DNA of 64,000 nt from JACDAN01 sp963802375 (GCA_963802375.1 CAWDIJ010000010.1:682001-746000); one strand, 5' to 3'; shown: positions 30,272-39,813, numbered from the stretch's first letter. Made by a program: numbers and translations. Notes: generated by a model not told the origin, from the letters alone.

Positions 30272-31597
30272 TCAGGACGACGCTGCTTGATGGAGTCGCC
30301 CTTCGCGGTCTGCTCCCGAAGTGGCGTCGCGGTCGCGGGGAGGGCCGCCATGCCAGTCGAGACACAACGCCGTGGCGTCATCGCGTAGCTGACCGCCGCT
30401 TGTCTCAAGGACCGCCTGGGTGAGTTGCTGCACCGCCTCGCGGGCGTGCATGTTCATGCTTGCGGTCAGGATGGCCGCGATGTTCATCCGGGAGGCGTCG
30501 CGCTCCAGCATGCCGTCGGTCACGAACATCAGCCGGTCGCCCACCTCCAATGGGAGCGCTTGCACCCGGTAGCCGCGACCGGACACCAGCCCGAACGGGC
30601 GGTCAGCCTCCAGACGAAGCTGCTCGAACTTCCCGCCCCGAAGCCTGAGCGGCGGGGGATGGCCGGCGTTGACGATGCCCGCCGTCGACGTCGCCAGGTC
30701 AATCCGCACGAGCAGGCCGGTAACGAACTGGCCTTCGCCCGCCTGCTCGGCCAGCGCATCGTTCGCCAGCCGCGCCTGCTCGGCCAGCTCAACCCCCCGC
30801 CGGCGGGCGTTGCGTAGGCCACCGACCAATACCGTGGCCAACAGGGCGGCGTCCATCGTGTGGCCCATTGCGTCGGTCATCGACACATGCAACGTGTCGC
30901 GCTCGAGCGAAAAGTCGAAGGTGTCACCGCCGATCTCACCCGCCGGCTGCAGCCAGGCGGCGAGAGTGAACTGTCCGGCCTCGCACGTAAAGGCACCAGG
31001 CAACAGCCGGTGCTGGATCTCCGCCGCCAATGACAGCGGTACCGAGCGCTGTCCCCACTCGAAGAGATCGGTGTACCGGCGGTTCGCAATCACCACGTAC
31101 GCCAAGAAGTGCGCCGCAAGAGCGACATCGGCCACCGTCTGCTCAGCCGGGAAATCCTCCAGGCCCAACTCCAGAACACCGACCGCTTCACCGCGGCTGG
31201 TCACCGGCGCGAACAACCGAGCGCCGCCATCCTCGACGATCACCTCGACGGCCTGGGCGGCTAACGCCTGCCCGTGCGGCGTCCCAACCAACGGCACCCG
31301 TTCCGCAGTCTCCTTCCCCTGCAACCGCATTTCCCTCGTCCCGCCCGAGTGGCCAAGTCGGATCAGCGACCGCCCACTGAAGTCAGCGATCAGGAAACTG
31401 ACCTCGCGGGCGCCGATCGCTTCCGCTAGCGCGGTGGCGAGCACATCGACCGCCGCGACCGGCGGCGCCGCCTCGACCGCCGCCAGCAACGCATTCAGGT
31501 TCAGCGGTGATTGGCGACCCTCACCCATGTCGCCTAGCTCGTGCAAGCCCGCGGCCGCTGTCCGGTGCCGGTGATCGCCATCATCCGATTCTCCCAT
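30272..31597 (-). CDS. GAF-domain SpoIIE/PP2C-type serine phosphatase
   Basis: A 441-residue regulatory phosphatase. Residues ~50-180 are GAF-like (VSFLIADFSGRSLIRLG; LFAPVTSRGEAVGVLELG). Residues ~195-415 are a SpoIIE/RsbU-type PP2C domain with metal ligands in IGGDTFDF, TDAMGHTMDAAL, NAGHPPPL, FVTDGMLE and LRDDATALCLDW. Such enzymes dephosphorylate STAS anti-sigma antagonists in partner-switching stress pathways. The STAS domain at 16476 could be a partner, but no anti-sigma kinase is visible in the window. ATG 31597 or an internal Met ~24 codons later may be the start. Confidence 0.88.
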   Translation of the reverse strand: MGESDDGDHRHRTAAAGLHELGDMGEGRQSPLNLNALLAAVEAAPPVAAVDVLATALAEAIGAREVSFLIADFSGRSLIRLGHSGGTREMRLQGKETAERVPLVGTPHGQALAAQAVEVIVEDGGARLFAPVTSRGEAVGVLELGLEDFPAEQTVADVALAAHFLAYVVIANRRYTDLFEWGQRSVPLSLAAEIQHRLLPGAFTCEAGQFTLAAWLQPAGEIGGDTFDFSLERDTLHVSMTDAMGHTMDAALLATVLVGGLRNARRRGVELAEQARLANDALAEQAGEGQFVTGLLVRIDLATSTAGIVNAGHPPPLRLRGGKFEQLRLEADRPFGLVSGRGYRVQALPLEVGDRLMFVTDGMLERDASRMNIAAILTASMNMHAREAVQQLTQAVLETSGGQLRDDATALCLDWHGGPPRDRDATSGADREGRLHQAASS

Positions 31598-31921
31598 CGT
31601 GAGTTCGATCGCCGAACCTGGGCGCTGAGGTCAGACAGCTGCTCGCGCGTGCTCTACTGAGGGCGCATCTTTTCGCGGGGCCGGATCGCTTCTGGCCCCG
31701 CGGGCCGATCCGCTGCGCCGGTGTTGAGGCGCCGCAGCGGTAAGACTAGCGCGCATCCGCGTCGGCAGCCGACGCCACCTGAACCGCGCGCCGCCGTTCC
31801 CAATTACCGTGGCGGACGCGAGCGGGAATTCCGGTCGTGCGGTTCGCGCGCTTCTGCAGAATTCCGCCGCGACTATGCGAGACGTACTTTTAGGCGCGCG
31901 GAAATCGGGCATCCTTACTCC
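31598..31921. other. 324-bp divergent intergenic region with a hairpin
   Basis: No gene is supported here. A perfect 9-bp inverted repeat, CGCGGGGCC (31674-31682) and GGCCCCGCG (31694-31702), has an 11-nt loop. On plus it is preceded, not followed, by TTTT, so it does not look like an intrinsic terminator. The frame upstream of the desaturase is open to 31721 but its residues are Arg-rich and not protein-like. Promoters of both flanking genes should lie here. Confidence 0.5.
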
Positions 31922-32809
31922 GTGACCAGGACTCACAAGGTGGCGAACCTCGTCGGCATCGGTTTTCCGGTCGCCGGCCTCCTTCTGGCGATCGCCCTCC
32001 TTTGGGGCCGGATGGTCGGTCCGACGGAGATCGCGATCATGATCGTCGGCTACCTCCTGACCGGGTTCGGGATCACGGTCGGCTACCACCGCCTTTTCAC
32101 ACACCGCTCGTTCGAGACCTTCAAGCCCGTGAGGTACACCTTTGCGCTGCTGGGCCAGATGGCCGTGGAAGGCGACGTGGTTGCCTGGGTCGCCGATCAC
32201 CGGAAGCATCATCAGTTTTCGGACCAGGAGGGCGATCCGCACAGCCCGCACGCGGGCTACGGCACCGGAATCCTCGAGGCTCTGAAGGGCCTCTGGCACG
32301 CGCACACCGGTTGGATGTTCAGCCTCGCCGGCAGGGCCGACAAGGCGAAGTACGCAAAGGATTTGATCGACGACCGCGGCCTGCGCCTGATCGCGAAGCT
32401 CTTTCTTCCGACCGTCGCCCTGTCGCTCCTCATCCCCGCGCTCGTCGGGTGGGCGCTGATCGGCGGCTGGTACGGCTTCTGGGCAGGGATGATCTGGGGC
32501 GGAGCAGTCCGCATCTTCCTGCTTCATCACGTGACCTTCTCGATCAACTCGATCTGCCATTTCTGGGGCGGGCGGCGGTTCGGAACCTCGGACCAGTCGC
32601 GCAACGTCTGGTGGCTCTCGTGGCTCTCGTTCGGAGAGTCGTGGCACAACAACCATCACGCCTTCCCTTCGTCCGCCTTTCACGGCCTCCGGAAGTTCGA
32701 GGTCGACCCGGGCGGCTGGATGGTCTGGGCGCTCGAGAAGTGCGGACTCGCCTGGCGGGTCGTCAGGATCCCGCCCGAGCGACAAGCTCGCAAGATCGTT
32801 CTTCCCTAG
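31922..32809 (+). CDS. membrane fatty-acid (acyl-CoA) delta-9-type desaturase
   Basis: A 295-residue integral-membrane di-iron desaturase. All three His clusters are present: HRLFTH, HRKHH and HNNHH. Hydrophobic pairs lie at ~10-50 and ~155-195. It resembles stearoyl-CoA-type delta-9 desaturases that add a double bond to membrane acyl chains. GTG 31922 gives a normal start just before the first helix. Its stop TAG lies in CTAG 32806-32809, shared with the convergent gene. There is no fused cytochrome b5 or ferredoxin domain. Confidence 0.9.
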   Translation: MTRTHKVANLVGIGFPVAGLLLAIALLWGRMVGPTEIAIMIVGYLLTGFGITVGYHRLFTHRSFETFKPVRYTFALLGQMAVEGDVVAWVADHRKHHQFSDQEGDPHSPHAGYGTGILEALKGLWHAHTGWMFSLAGRADKAKYAKDLIDDRGLRLIAKLFLPTVALSLLIPALVGWALIGGWYGFWAGMIWGGAVRIFLLHHVTFSINSICHFWGGRRFGTSDQSRNVWWLSWLSFGESWHNNHHAFPSSAFHGLRKFEVDPGGWMVWALEKCGLAWRVVRIPPERQARKIVLP

Positions 32810-33420
32810 GTTCGCGAAAAGCGCTCGAGCTCGCGGGCCACGAGCTTGGCCCAACGGCCGGCGCGGGGAAGCGGGGTCAGGCCCCAGCGTGGCCGAAGCG
32901 CTGCGCCGTGGAGCCCACCCGGGATCAGCGTGTACTGAACCTCTGACGCCTGGGCTCTGGCTCGGTCGAGGCCACGGCGGGAGCTCGCGGCGCTGACGCC
33001 CGGGATCCCGGGCAGGTTTCGGTCGAATGCTCCGTGGACGACCGCGAACCGGCGGCCTGCAAGAGCGTCGAGCGGCAGGCGGTCCGGCAGCCAGGGCGCG
33101 AGACCGAGCACGCTCTTCACCGCCGGGTGATCCGCCGCGGACGCCGCGACCGCCCCGCCCATCGAGAATCCGATCAGCAGGATCCGCTCCGCGCCACCCT
33201 GTACGGCCGCTTGCAGAGCGGCTCGAGCGTCCTCGACACAGAGTTCCAGCCGCTGCCAGGACTTGACCCGGTACCGAACCTCGACGAAGCCGAGCTCGGG
33301 GAACCGGGGTGAGAGCCGCTGGACGAGCCACTCGTTGCTGGCGCTCCACGTGCCCGGCTCCTCGGCGTTGCGTCCGCCCCCAAGCCAGACGACGGTGGCG
33401 GCCCGAAGGCCGTTCGTCAC
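32806..33420 (-). CDS. alpha/beta-hydrolase (dienelactone-hydrolase-like) protein
   Basis: A protein of about 204 residues. The nucleophile elbow GFSMGGAVA is intact and a late GGLHGAA offers the catalytic His; RRFAVVHGAFDRN is the region of the acid residue. The substrate is unknown. GTG 33420 is chosen since upstream codons in the same frame are Arg/Pro-rich and overlap the promoter region of the divergent gene at 33493. It is convergent with the desaturase, overlapping in a shared CTAG. Confidence 0.75.
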   Translation of the reverse strand: MTNGLRAATVVWLGGGRNAEEPGTWSASNEWLVQRLSPRFPELGFVEVRYRVKSWQRLELCVEDARAALQAAVQGGAERILLIGFSMGGAVAASAADHPAVKSVLGLAPWLPDRLPLDALAGRRFAVVHGAFDRNLPGIPGVSAASSRRGLDRARAQASEVQYTLIPGGLHGAALRPRWGLTPLPRAGRWAKLVARELERFSRT

Positions 33421-33492
33421 CCGCGCCTCGGCGCCGCTCGCGAGTTGACGACGTTCGGGGACCGGGCACATCGGGGCAAGGAGCATGCACTG

Positions 33493-34032
33493 ATGAGCAG
33501 GAGTAGCGTCATAGAGGTGGACGGCTGGCAGACGCGCGACCGGCAGACGGAGGACGGTGCCGTCGAGTCGGAGCAGCGCGCGGCGCTCGGAGACCTCGTG
33601 GTCGAGGTCTCGGCGGAGGGTGCCGAGCGGCTCGGTAACGCGTACTGGCAAGAGGTCGAACGGTTTACCGGTCGGGTCGTCCGGGCCCGGCAACGTCAGG
33701 GCTCACTCGAGCTGTGCCTGCTGGGACGTGGTCCGGCGCTCCTCCGGTTCGGTGCCCCGCTCATCGACGTGACTGGAACCCTTGTGTCTTGCAGATACCC
33801 CATCGAAGGCGGCCTGCTGGCGCAGCGTCCCGCCGGCGAGATTCTCTTCGAGCAGACGGGAGGGCCGGAATCTGTCCTTCGCTCGGCGATCCGCGGTTTC
33901 TTTCCGCGCCTCGCCGCCCGCAAGGGCAGGCCGGACTGGACGGGCGCGCTCTACAACCGGGTGCAGAGCCGAATCCATGTGGCGGTCAGCCGTCGCTATT
34001 TCTCGCGGTTGATCGCCGAGGCCGGCAGATGA
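33493..34032 (+). CDS. hypothetical protein coupled to an epimerase-like gene
   Basis: A 179-residue soluble protein I do not recognise. Notable segments are ERLGNAYWQEVERFTGRVVR, LCLLGRGPALLRFG, YPIEGGLLAQRPAGEILFEQ and WTGALYNRVQSRIHVAVSRRY. Several aromatic and Arg positions suggest a ligand- or lipid-binding barrel, but this is a guess. AAGGAG lies about 10 nt before ATG 33493. Its TGA overlaps the ATG of the next gene (ATGA), so the two products probably act together on the same compound. Confidence 0.65.
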   Translation: MSRSSVIEVDGWQTRDRQTEDGAVESEQRAALGDLVVEVSAEGAERLGNAYWQEVERFTGRVVRARQRQGSLELCLLGRGPALLRFGAPLIDVTGTLVSCRYPIEGGLLAQRPAGEILFEQTGGPESVLRSAIRGFFPRLAARKGRPDWTGALYNRVQSRIHVAVSRRYFSRLIAEAGR

Positions 34033-34892
34033 GGGTCGCCGTCTTCGGCGCCTCGGGGACGATCGGCGAGCCCTTGCTCGCTGTGCTTGCGCGCGAGCAC
34101 AGCGTCGTCGCGGTCTCGCGCAGCGAACGGCCGGACGGCAATGTGGCTTGGAAGGTCGCCGATGCGACAGACCGAAACTCCGTTGCCCGGGTGCTCGAGG
34201 GGGTCGAGGTTGCGTACTACCTCGTCCACTCGCTCGGGAGCACCGATTTCGAGGGGAAGGATCTCGAGGCCGCCGAGACGACTGCGCGCGAGGCCGAACG
34301 CGCCGGCGTCAAGCAGCTCGTCTACCTGGGCGGGCTCGGAGACGACTCTCCCGACCTCTCGCCCCACCTTCGGAGCCGGCGGGAGACCGGCAAGCGGCTG
34401 GCCTCGACGTCTGTCCCGGTCACGACTCTGCGCGCGGCGATGGTCGTCGGCCGGGGCAGCGCCGCATTCGAGACGGTCCTCGCGCTCGTGAACCGCCTTC
34501 CGGCGATGGTGACGCCGCGCTGGGTCTCGACGCGCACGCAGCCGATCGCTTTGAACGACGCCATCGCCTACCTCGCGGGGGTCTGCGGGCTCAAGCCTGC
34601 GCTCGGAGGCGAGTTCGACATCGGCGGGCCGGAGGTCATGACCTACCGCGAGATGATCGAACGGATCGCCCGTCTCCGCGGAAAGCACCCGATCATCGTT
34701 GAGGTCCCAGTGCTGACACCGCGCCTCTCGTCGCTGTGGCTGCACCTGGTCACCCCCGTGAATGCCGGGGTCGCGCGCCCGCTGATCGAGGGGCTGCGGA
34801 ACGAGACGGTCGCCCACAACGACCGCATCCGCCAGCTCCTGCCAATCGAGCTGACGCCGTTCGACGAAGCAGCGCGGACGGCGCTCGGGTAG
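34029..34892 (+). CDS. NAD(P)-binding NmrA/epimerase-like protein
   Basis: A 287-residue atypical short-chain dehydrogenase. The N-terminal VAVFGASGTIGEPLLAVLA is the GxxGxxG dinucleotide-binding loop, followed by VAYYLVHSLGSTDFEGKDLE, a segment typical of NAD(P)H-binding proteins with a DUF2867-like fusion, and LVYLGGLGDD. The YxxxK catalytic pair of true SDRs is not evident, so it may be a sensor or non-classical reductase. Translationally coupled to the preceding unknown gene. Confidence 0.82.
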   Translation: MRVAVFGASGTIGEPLLAVLAREHSVVAVSRSERPDGNVAWKVADATDRNSVARVLEGVEVAYYLVHSLGSTDFEGKDLEAAETTAREAERAGVKQLVYLGGLGDDSPDLSPHLRSRRETGKRLASTSVPVTTLRAAMVVGRGSAAFETVLALVNRLPAMVTPRWVSTRTQPIALNDAIAYLAGVCGLKPALGGEFDIGGPEVMTYREMIERIARLRGKHPIIVEVPVLTPRLSSLWLHLVTPVNAGVARPLIEGLRNETVAHNDRIRQLLPIELTPFDEAARTALG

Positions 34893-35066
34893 CCGCCGGC
34901 CGCGCACGGCCCGTTTCTTGTCCGGATCGGCTTCCGCGAAGCCCTAGCCTCTTACGCGCGTCGCACACGTGCCGACTTTCGCCGGCGCCTAGCCGAGCAG
35001 GGCCGGAGTCGCCTTATGAGTCCCTCGCCTAGACTCGTGGGAGCGACCTGAGAGGAGGACAGAGCA

Positions 35067-35915
35067 ATGTGTCTCCCCGGAACTGTCGAGATCGTGCGCG
35101 AGCAGGTCGAGCAGCAGGATCGGCCTCGCATCGACCGTCGCACGGCCGTCCTGACCGGCGTCGGCGCGGCCGTCGCCGCTGCCTTCCCCGGCCTCGCCTC
35201 CGGCGGACGTCCCGCGACGCACCGCCACGACAAGAAACGCCTTCAGGACCTCACGCATGTCTTCAGGGAGGGTTTTCCAGTCTTTACCTTCGACTCGCCC
35301 GCGAGGGAGACGCTCGTCACGATCCCGTTGGGCGGCTTCTACGCGCAGGAATGGACGTTCGGCGAGCACTCGGGAACCCACATGGACGCACCCGGCCACT
35401 TCACGCCGGGCGGGCGGCTCTCGCCGGAGATCACGCTGGAAGAGCTGATCGTCCCGATCGTCGTGATCGACATCTCGCGGCGCGCCGAGCGAGAGCCGGA
35501 CACGATGGTCACCGTCGATGACCTCCGCCGGTTCGAGCGGCGACACGGGAGGATCCCGGAGGGGTCGATCGCCTGCATGGACTCCGGCTGGGCCGCCAAG
35601 GTCGACGACCCTCTCGAGTTCAAGGGCGGCGCCGCCTTCCCGAACTACCACTTCCCCGGCTTCAGCGTCGAGGCCGCCATGTGGCTCGCCGAGCACCGGA
35701 GGGTGACTGGCATTGGCGTCGACACGATCAGCCTCGACCCTGGGAACTCAGCGACCTTCCCCGTCCATGTGGACTTCCTCGCGACCGACCGCTACGGGCT
35801 CGAGGGCCTGAACAACCTCGACAAGATCCCGCCGAGGGGTGCCGTCGCTTACGTCGGACTCATCCCGTGGGAGGAGGGATCAGGCGGGCCCTGCCGTGTG
35901 ATCGCCAGTTGGTAG
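35067..35915 (+). CDS. secreted cyclase-family (kynurenine-formamidase-like) hydrolase
   Basis: A 282-residue metal-dependent hydrolase. The motif HSGTHMDAPGHF matches the HxGTHxDxPxHF zinc/manganese site of the cyclase family that includes KynB and isatin hydrolase. The N-terminus has RIDRRTAVLTGVGAAVAAAFPG, a twin-arginine-type signal, so export in folded form is likely. TAGACT near 35030 and GAGAGGAGG before the ATG give a normal leadered mRNA. No kynurenine genes are nearby, so the substrate is open. Confidence 0.85.
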   Translation: MCLPGTVEIVREQVEQQDRPRIDRRTAVLTGVGAAVAAAFPGLASGGRPATHRHDKKRLQDLTHVFREGFPVFTFDSPARETLVTIPLGGFYAQEWTFGEHSGTHMDAPGHFTPGGRLSPEITLEELIVPIVVIDISRRAEREPDTMVTVDDLRRFERRHGRIPEGSIACMDSGWAAKVDDPLEFKGGAAFPNYHFPGFSVEAAMWLAEHRRVTGIGVDTISLDPGNSATFPVHVDFLATDRYGLEGLNNLDKIPPRGAVAYVGLIPWEEGSGGPCRVIASW

Positions 35916-35925
35916 TCCGGTTGTT

Positions 35926-38900
35926 CTAAGGGATCGCGACGCCCGTGAGCCGCACGGGGCCGAGCGTGTAGTCGAGCTCCGTGGACTGGAGCACGCCGGG
36001 TGCGGGGATCACGTCGACCGCCTTCGGAACGAGGCCGGGGTCGAACGTGCAGTGGGGATCGGAGCTCGCGGTCGCGCAGACTCCGAACTGGAACTCCTGG
36101 GGCGTCGGCGCGAAGCTGCGGGCATTGTCGGGGCTGAAGCCGTCCTGGCCGGTGAGGACGACGACGAAGCCCCAGCCGGGTCCGGGCGTCCCGAGGGACG
36201 CCTTTGGGACGCTGAACGTGATGAAGCGTGAGATCGGATTCGCCGAGATCAACACCGTCCCGAGTGCAGTGCCGCCCGCGTCCACGTAGCGCTGGCCGAA
36301 GCCCTGCACCTGGATCAGCCGGCTCCACGCGAACGCCGGCGCGATCGCGAAGTTGCGCAACGAGTGGGCCGCCGCCGTGGACGTCGTCGCCGCCCCGGGG
36401 ACGCGTACGTAGACGTCGACGAGCTGCGCGCCGAGCGGGCTGCCGAACGTCTCCGACAGGTCGCGCGTCCGCAGCCGGAAGGTGACGGTGTCGCCGGAGT
36501 CGAAGACCTGGAACCGCTGGATGTCGAAGGCGCCCGGGCGGAAGCCGGCGAAGGTCGGATACGCGTAGTTCCCGGGGCCGGCGTCGTCGCCGTCCGGGTC
36601 GGGGACGTCGAGGAGCAGCGCCCCGGGCAGGACGTCGAGGAGGACCGTGCGCCGCGCGTGGGCGGTCCCACCGGTCGGGCTGACTGCGACAACGTTCAGG
36701 ACGTTGGTGCCGCCCGTGATCGGGACGTCGACACTGAACGAGCCGTCGCCGCCCGCGGTCGTCGAGACGACTGTCGTCGCGGAGTTGGCATCCGTGTTCG
36801 TCGCCGCGACGTAGACCGCATTCCCCGGCGCGGTCGTGCCGGTGACGGTGACCGGAGAGGAGGTGACGGACGTGTTGTCGGCTGGGCTCGTCACCGTCAG
36901 CGGCGTCGTGCCCTGCGTGTTGGCGACGTAGCGTGAGTGGGTCACCGCCGGCAGCACGACGTTCCGGCCGGTCGCCAGGTCTCGCGCGAGCCTCACGAAC
37001 GAGGCCGCGGACCAGGTAAGCGGCGAGGCGGAGCCGGCTGCGCCGCCGTTTTCGAAGCCGATCGAAGCAACCGTCGGGTCGGTGCCGTAAGGCGACGCCG
37101 GGAGGTCGGGCAGCTCCCAGTTCTGCTCCGGGATCAGGCCGACGCCGGAGGAGAACCGGCTCATGGCGAGCAGCAGCGAGGCCGCCTCCGCCCTGTCGCC
37201 CGTGACGAGCTCGTGCTCGCCGCGCTCGGCCGAGAGCGCCGGCCAGAGGTGGCCGTTGCCCTGGCCGCTCGGAGCCCATGGCCGACCATCGGTGGCGCGG
37301 TCCCCGTAGCCGTCGCCGTTGTAGCGATGCCACCCGGGGCCTCTCTCGGTCGTCTTCTTGATCGTCGCGTCGACGACCGGGAGCGACCGGAGGACGTCAG
37401 GGTCGTCCGGCGGCAGCTCGCCGAGGCGCACCAGCTCGAGGAAGCCGGCGTCGATGACGGCGCGCTGGTCGAGCGTCGGGCCGCCGTTGCCGACGTTGTA
37501 CGTGATCGCGGCGTTCGGGTCGCCGGTCTTCGAAAGCCGGATGAAGTACGGATGTGTCGCGTGAGGACCGGTCGTCGTCACGGTCCAGCCCTTCACTGAC
37601 CGCTGCCAGTCGTCTGCGACGCCCAGCCAGACGGCCGCCGAGGCCGCGTCGCCGTTTGCCCTCGCCAGCTCCGCTGCCGCAGCGAGACCGGCGATCTCCG
37701 CCGCGATCGTGGACGGCGAGAAGCCGCTCTGCTCCTCCCAGCGCTCGACACCGAACGCGGGGCCGCGGGCGATGAGGAAGTTCGCCGCCGGCCTGATGTG
37801 ATTCGCGTACAGCGACGCGTCGGTCAGCCCGAGCTGCTGCGCCATCAGGATCGGGTACGCGGTCTCGTCCAGCTGCGTCCCGAAGGAGTCGGGCGCGACC
37901 TTGCCGTTGACGAGGCTGTTGCGCGGCATCGACCCGTCGGGAAGCTGCTGCCGCTCGAAGAGGAAGAGGGTCGCATCGCGCGCGGTCGCGAGGTCGCCGG
38001 CAGCGACCAGGCCCGTCCAGCTCTCGTAGAGGTCGCGCGCGAACACCTCGCGGTAGGAGCCGAAGTAGGTGTTTGCGGGGTCGCCGGCCGAGACCGCCTG
38101 ACCCCACGGCGAGGCGAGGCTGGCGACGATCGCGCCGCGGAACGTCTTGTCCTCCGACGCCTTGATCACGTTGGCGCTCAGGTAGTACGAGTCCTGGAGC
38201 TGCTGCCGGTCCGTGGCATTGATCCCGGGCAGGCTCTCCATGCGAGGCTTGAGCAGTGAGTTGTCGTACTGCTTCCAACCCTCCTTGTAGTCCTCGAGCG
38301 CCGTGGTGAAGTCGACGCCGAGCGACCCTTCGGCCGTGGCGACCGCGTCTTCCTGGGACGAGCCGAAGCCAAGCGCGAGCACGGTCTGTCCGCCGTCGTC
38401 CAGGACGACGCGAGCGGTCTGGACGACGTTGCCGCCGAAGGCCTCGGCGTAGGTGTCCGTCAACGCGTGCGAGGCGTCGAGTTGGACGAGGCCGTCGCTC
38501 GAGGCGCCGACGAAACCGCTCGACGCCTCGCCGAACGAGCCGTCCAGCGCCGCGAAGACCGGCTGCGCGTAGTCACGGTTGGCAGCGTTCGTCGCGATGA
38601 CGGGATCCGACGAGACGAGTACGGGATGGCCGGTCGAGTCGTCCACCGTTGCGGAATCGGCCCCGCCGTTTCCCGCGCCGCCGCCGCCGTTTCCGTTGAC
38701 CGTCGGATCGAAGCGGACGTAGAGCCGGTAGCCCGGATCGCGCGGCTTGAACTTGACGCGCATCAGTACCGAGTTCCGGTTCGGGTCGGTGATGTACTCG
38801 GTCTCGATCCGGTAGCGCCCGCTCTTCGCCGTCGCCGTGACCTCGCAGACCATGCCGCCGGCGTTGTGAACCGCCCGCACGGCGTAGGTCATGTCGCGCG

Positions 38901-39813
38901 TCTGCAGGTCGGTGAAGGTCGATCCGTCGGTGACGACGTACTGGAGCGTCTCGAGGTTCGTGTTGTCGATGGTCGGGTAGTAGACGTCGCTGAGGACGCC
39001 GTTCGCGACCGTGTACCAGACCTTCGAGCGCGTGTTGCGAGCGGTGCCGAGGCAGTCCTTGCGCGCCAGGTCGAAGTGCGAGAGCGCGCCGGGGCCGCCC
39101 GGCGCGCCGGGGACGGTGGCGGCGACGGTCAGGACGTGCGTCACGGCGTCGTAGGTGAACGTCACAGTCGCGCCCGCGACCGGGACGTTGAACGCGATGT
39201 TCGGCCCGTTCGGCACACCGCCCTGCCCGTAGTTCTCGTCCCAGCTCTCGTTGATCGCAACCTTCCCCTCGTACGAGCCCTGCGGCAGCGCCGTCGTCTC
39301 GAACGAGTAGATCCCGTCGCCCTCGGGGTCCTGCAGCCAGGAGCGGAGGCAGCCTGGATCCCAGTCGCTCGGGCAGCCGAGCTCGGACTGGAAGCTTCCA
39401 GCCGCAACGGCGATCACTGCGCCCTTGTTGTCCGTGACCCAGTGGCTCTCGTGGTCGTAGTAGAACTTGACGCTCGCCCCCGAAGCGAGGTCGAGCGGGA
39501 CGTTCGCGCCGTTTGCCTGCGCGTTTCGGCCGTAGTTCTCGTCCCACGAGTCGTTGAGGGCGCCCTTGTACTCGAAACTGCCCGCCGGAAGCGAGAACGT
39601 CCCCTGCCAGACGTCGTCGCCCGCGTCGTACGTCAGATGGGTCGCCGCGCACTCCGGCTGCCAGTCACCGGGACAGCCGAGCTCCGACTGCAGCGAGCCG
39701 GCGATCGTGACGGAGGACGGGGCCGGAGTATGCGACGCGGTCGCCGCAGGAAGCAGCACGAGCGCCGCGGCGAGCACGAGCAGCACCCCGCCAAGGCTCC
39801 TCACTCTGGTCAC
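35926..39813 (-). CDS. secreted GH15 glucodextranase/glucoamylase, multidomain
   Basis: A ~1295-residue extracellular glycosidase. GTG 39813 is followed by a signal peptide (SLGGVLLVLAAALVLLPAATA). Two pullulanase-type X25 modules follow at ~35-115 and ~120-205, each with an SLQSELGCP or SFQSELGCP start and an SWDENYG end. The GH15 N-terminal beta-sandwich spans ~225-500 and the (alpha/alpha)6 catalytic domain ~510-930; PGWHRYNGDGYGD and IPEQNWE are candidate acid and base Glu regions. A bacterial Ig-like domain and a glucodextranase-type C-terminal binding domain (~1055-1290) end the protein. It releases glucose from alpha-glucans. Confidence 0.9.
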   Translation of the reverse strand: MTRVRSLGGVLLVLAAALVLLPAATASHTPAPSSVTIAGSLQSELGCPGDWQPECAATHLTYDAGDDVWQGTFSLPAGSFEYKGALNDSWDENYGRNAQANGANVPLDLASGASVKFYYDHESHWVTDNKGAVIAVAAGSFQSELGCPSDWDPGCLRSWLQDPEGDGIYSFETTALPQGSYEGKVAINESWDENYGQGGVPNGPNIAFNVPVAGATVTFTYDAVTHVLTVAATVPGAPGGPGALSHFDLARKDCLGTARNTRSKVWYTVANGVLSDVYYPTIDNTNLETLQYVVTDGSTFTDLQTRDMTYAVRAVHNAGGMVCEVTATAKSGRYRIETEYITDPNRNSVLMRVKFKPRDPGYRLYVRFDPTVNGNGGGGAGNGGADSATVDDSTGHPVLVSSDPVIATNAANRDYAQPVFAALDGSFGEASSGFVGASSDGLVQLDASHALTDTYAEAFGGNVVQTARVVLDDGGQTVLALGFGSSQEDAVATAEGSLGVDFTTALEDYKEGWKQYDNSLLKPRMESLPGINATDRQQLQDSYYLSANVIKASEDKTFRGAIVASLASPWGQAVSAGDPANTYFGSYREVFARDLYESWTGLVAAGDLATARDATLFLFERQQLPDGSMPRNSLVNGKVAPDSFGTQLDETAYPILMAQQLGLTDASLYANHIRPAANFLIARGPAFGVERWEEQSGFSPSTIAAEIAGLAAAAELARANGDAASAAVWLGVADDWQRSVKGWTVTTTGPHATHPYFIRLSKTGDPNAAITYNVGNGGPTLDQRAVIDAGFLELVRLGELPPDDPDVLRSLPVVDATIKKTTERGPGWHRYNGDGYGDRATDGRPWAPSGQGNGHLWPALSAERGEHELVTGDRAEAASLLLAMSRFSSGVGLIPEQNWELPDLPASPYGTDPTVASIGFENGGAAGSASPLTWSAASFVRLARDLATGRNVVLPAVTHSRYVANTQGTTPLTVTSPADNTSVTSSPVTVTGTTAPGNAVYVAATNTDANSATTVVSTTAGGDGSFSVDVPITGGTNVLNVVAVSPTGGTAHARRTVLLDVLPGALLLDVPDPDGDDAGPGNYAYPTFAGFRPGAFDIQRFQVFDSGDTVTFRLRTRDLSETFGSPLGAQLVDVYVRVPGAATTSTAAAHSLRNFAIAPAFAWSRLIQVQGFGQRYVDAGGTALGTVLISANPISRFITFSVPKASLGTPGPGWGFVVVLTGQDGFSPDNARSFAPTPQEFQFGVCATASSDPHCTFDPGLVPKAVDVIPAPGVLQSTELDYTLGPVRLTGVAIP

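Noticed and set aside
31674..31702. Hairpin read as a terminator
   Set aside because: The T run precedes it on plus and an A run follows on minus, and no gene ends nearby.
31721..31921. N-terminal extension of the desaturase by 67 codons
   Set aside because: The extension is Arg/Pro-rich, has no ribosome site and is absent from the desaturase family. GTG 31922 gives a normal N-terminus before the first helix.
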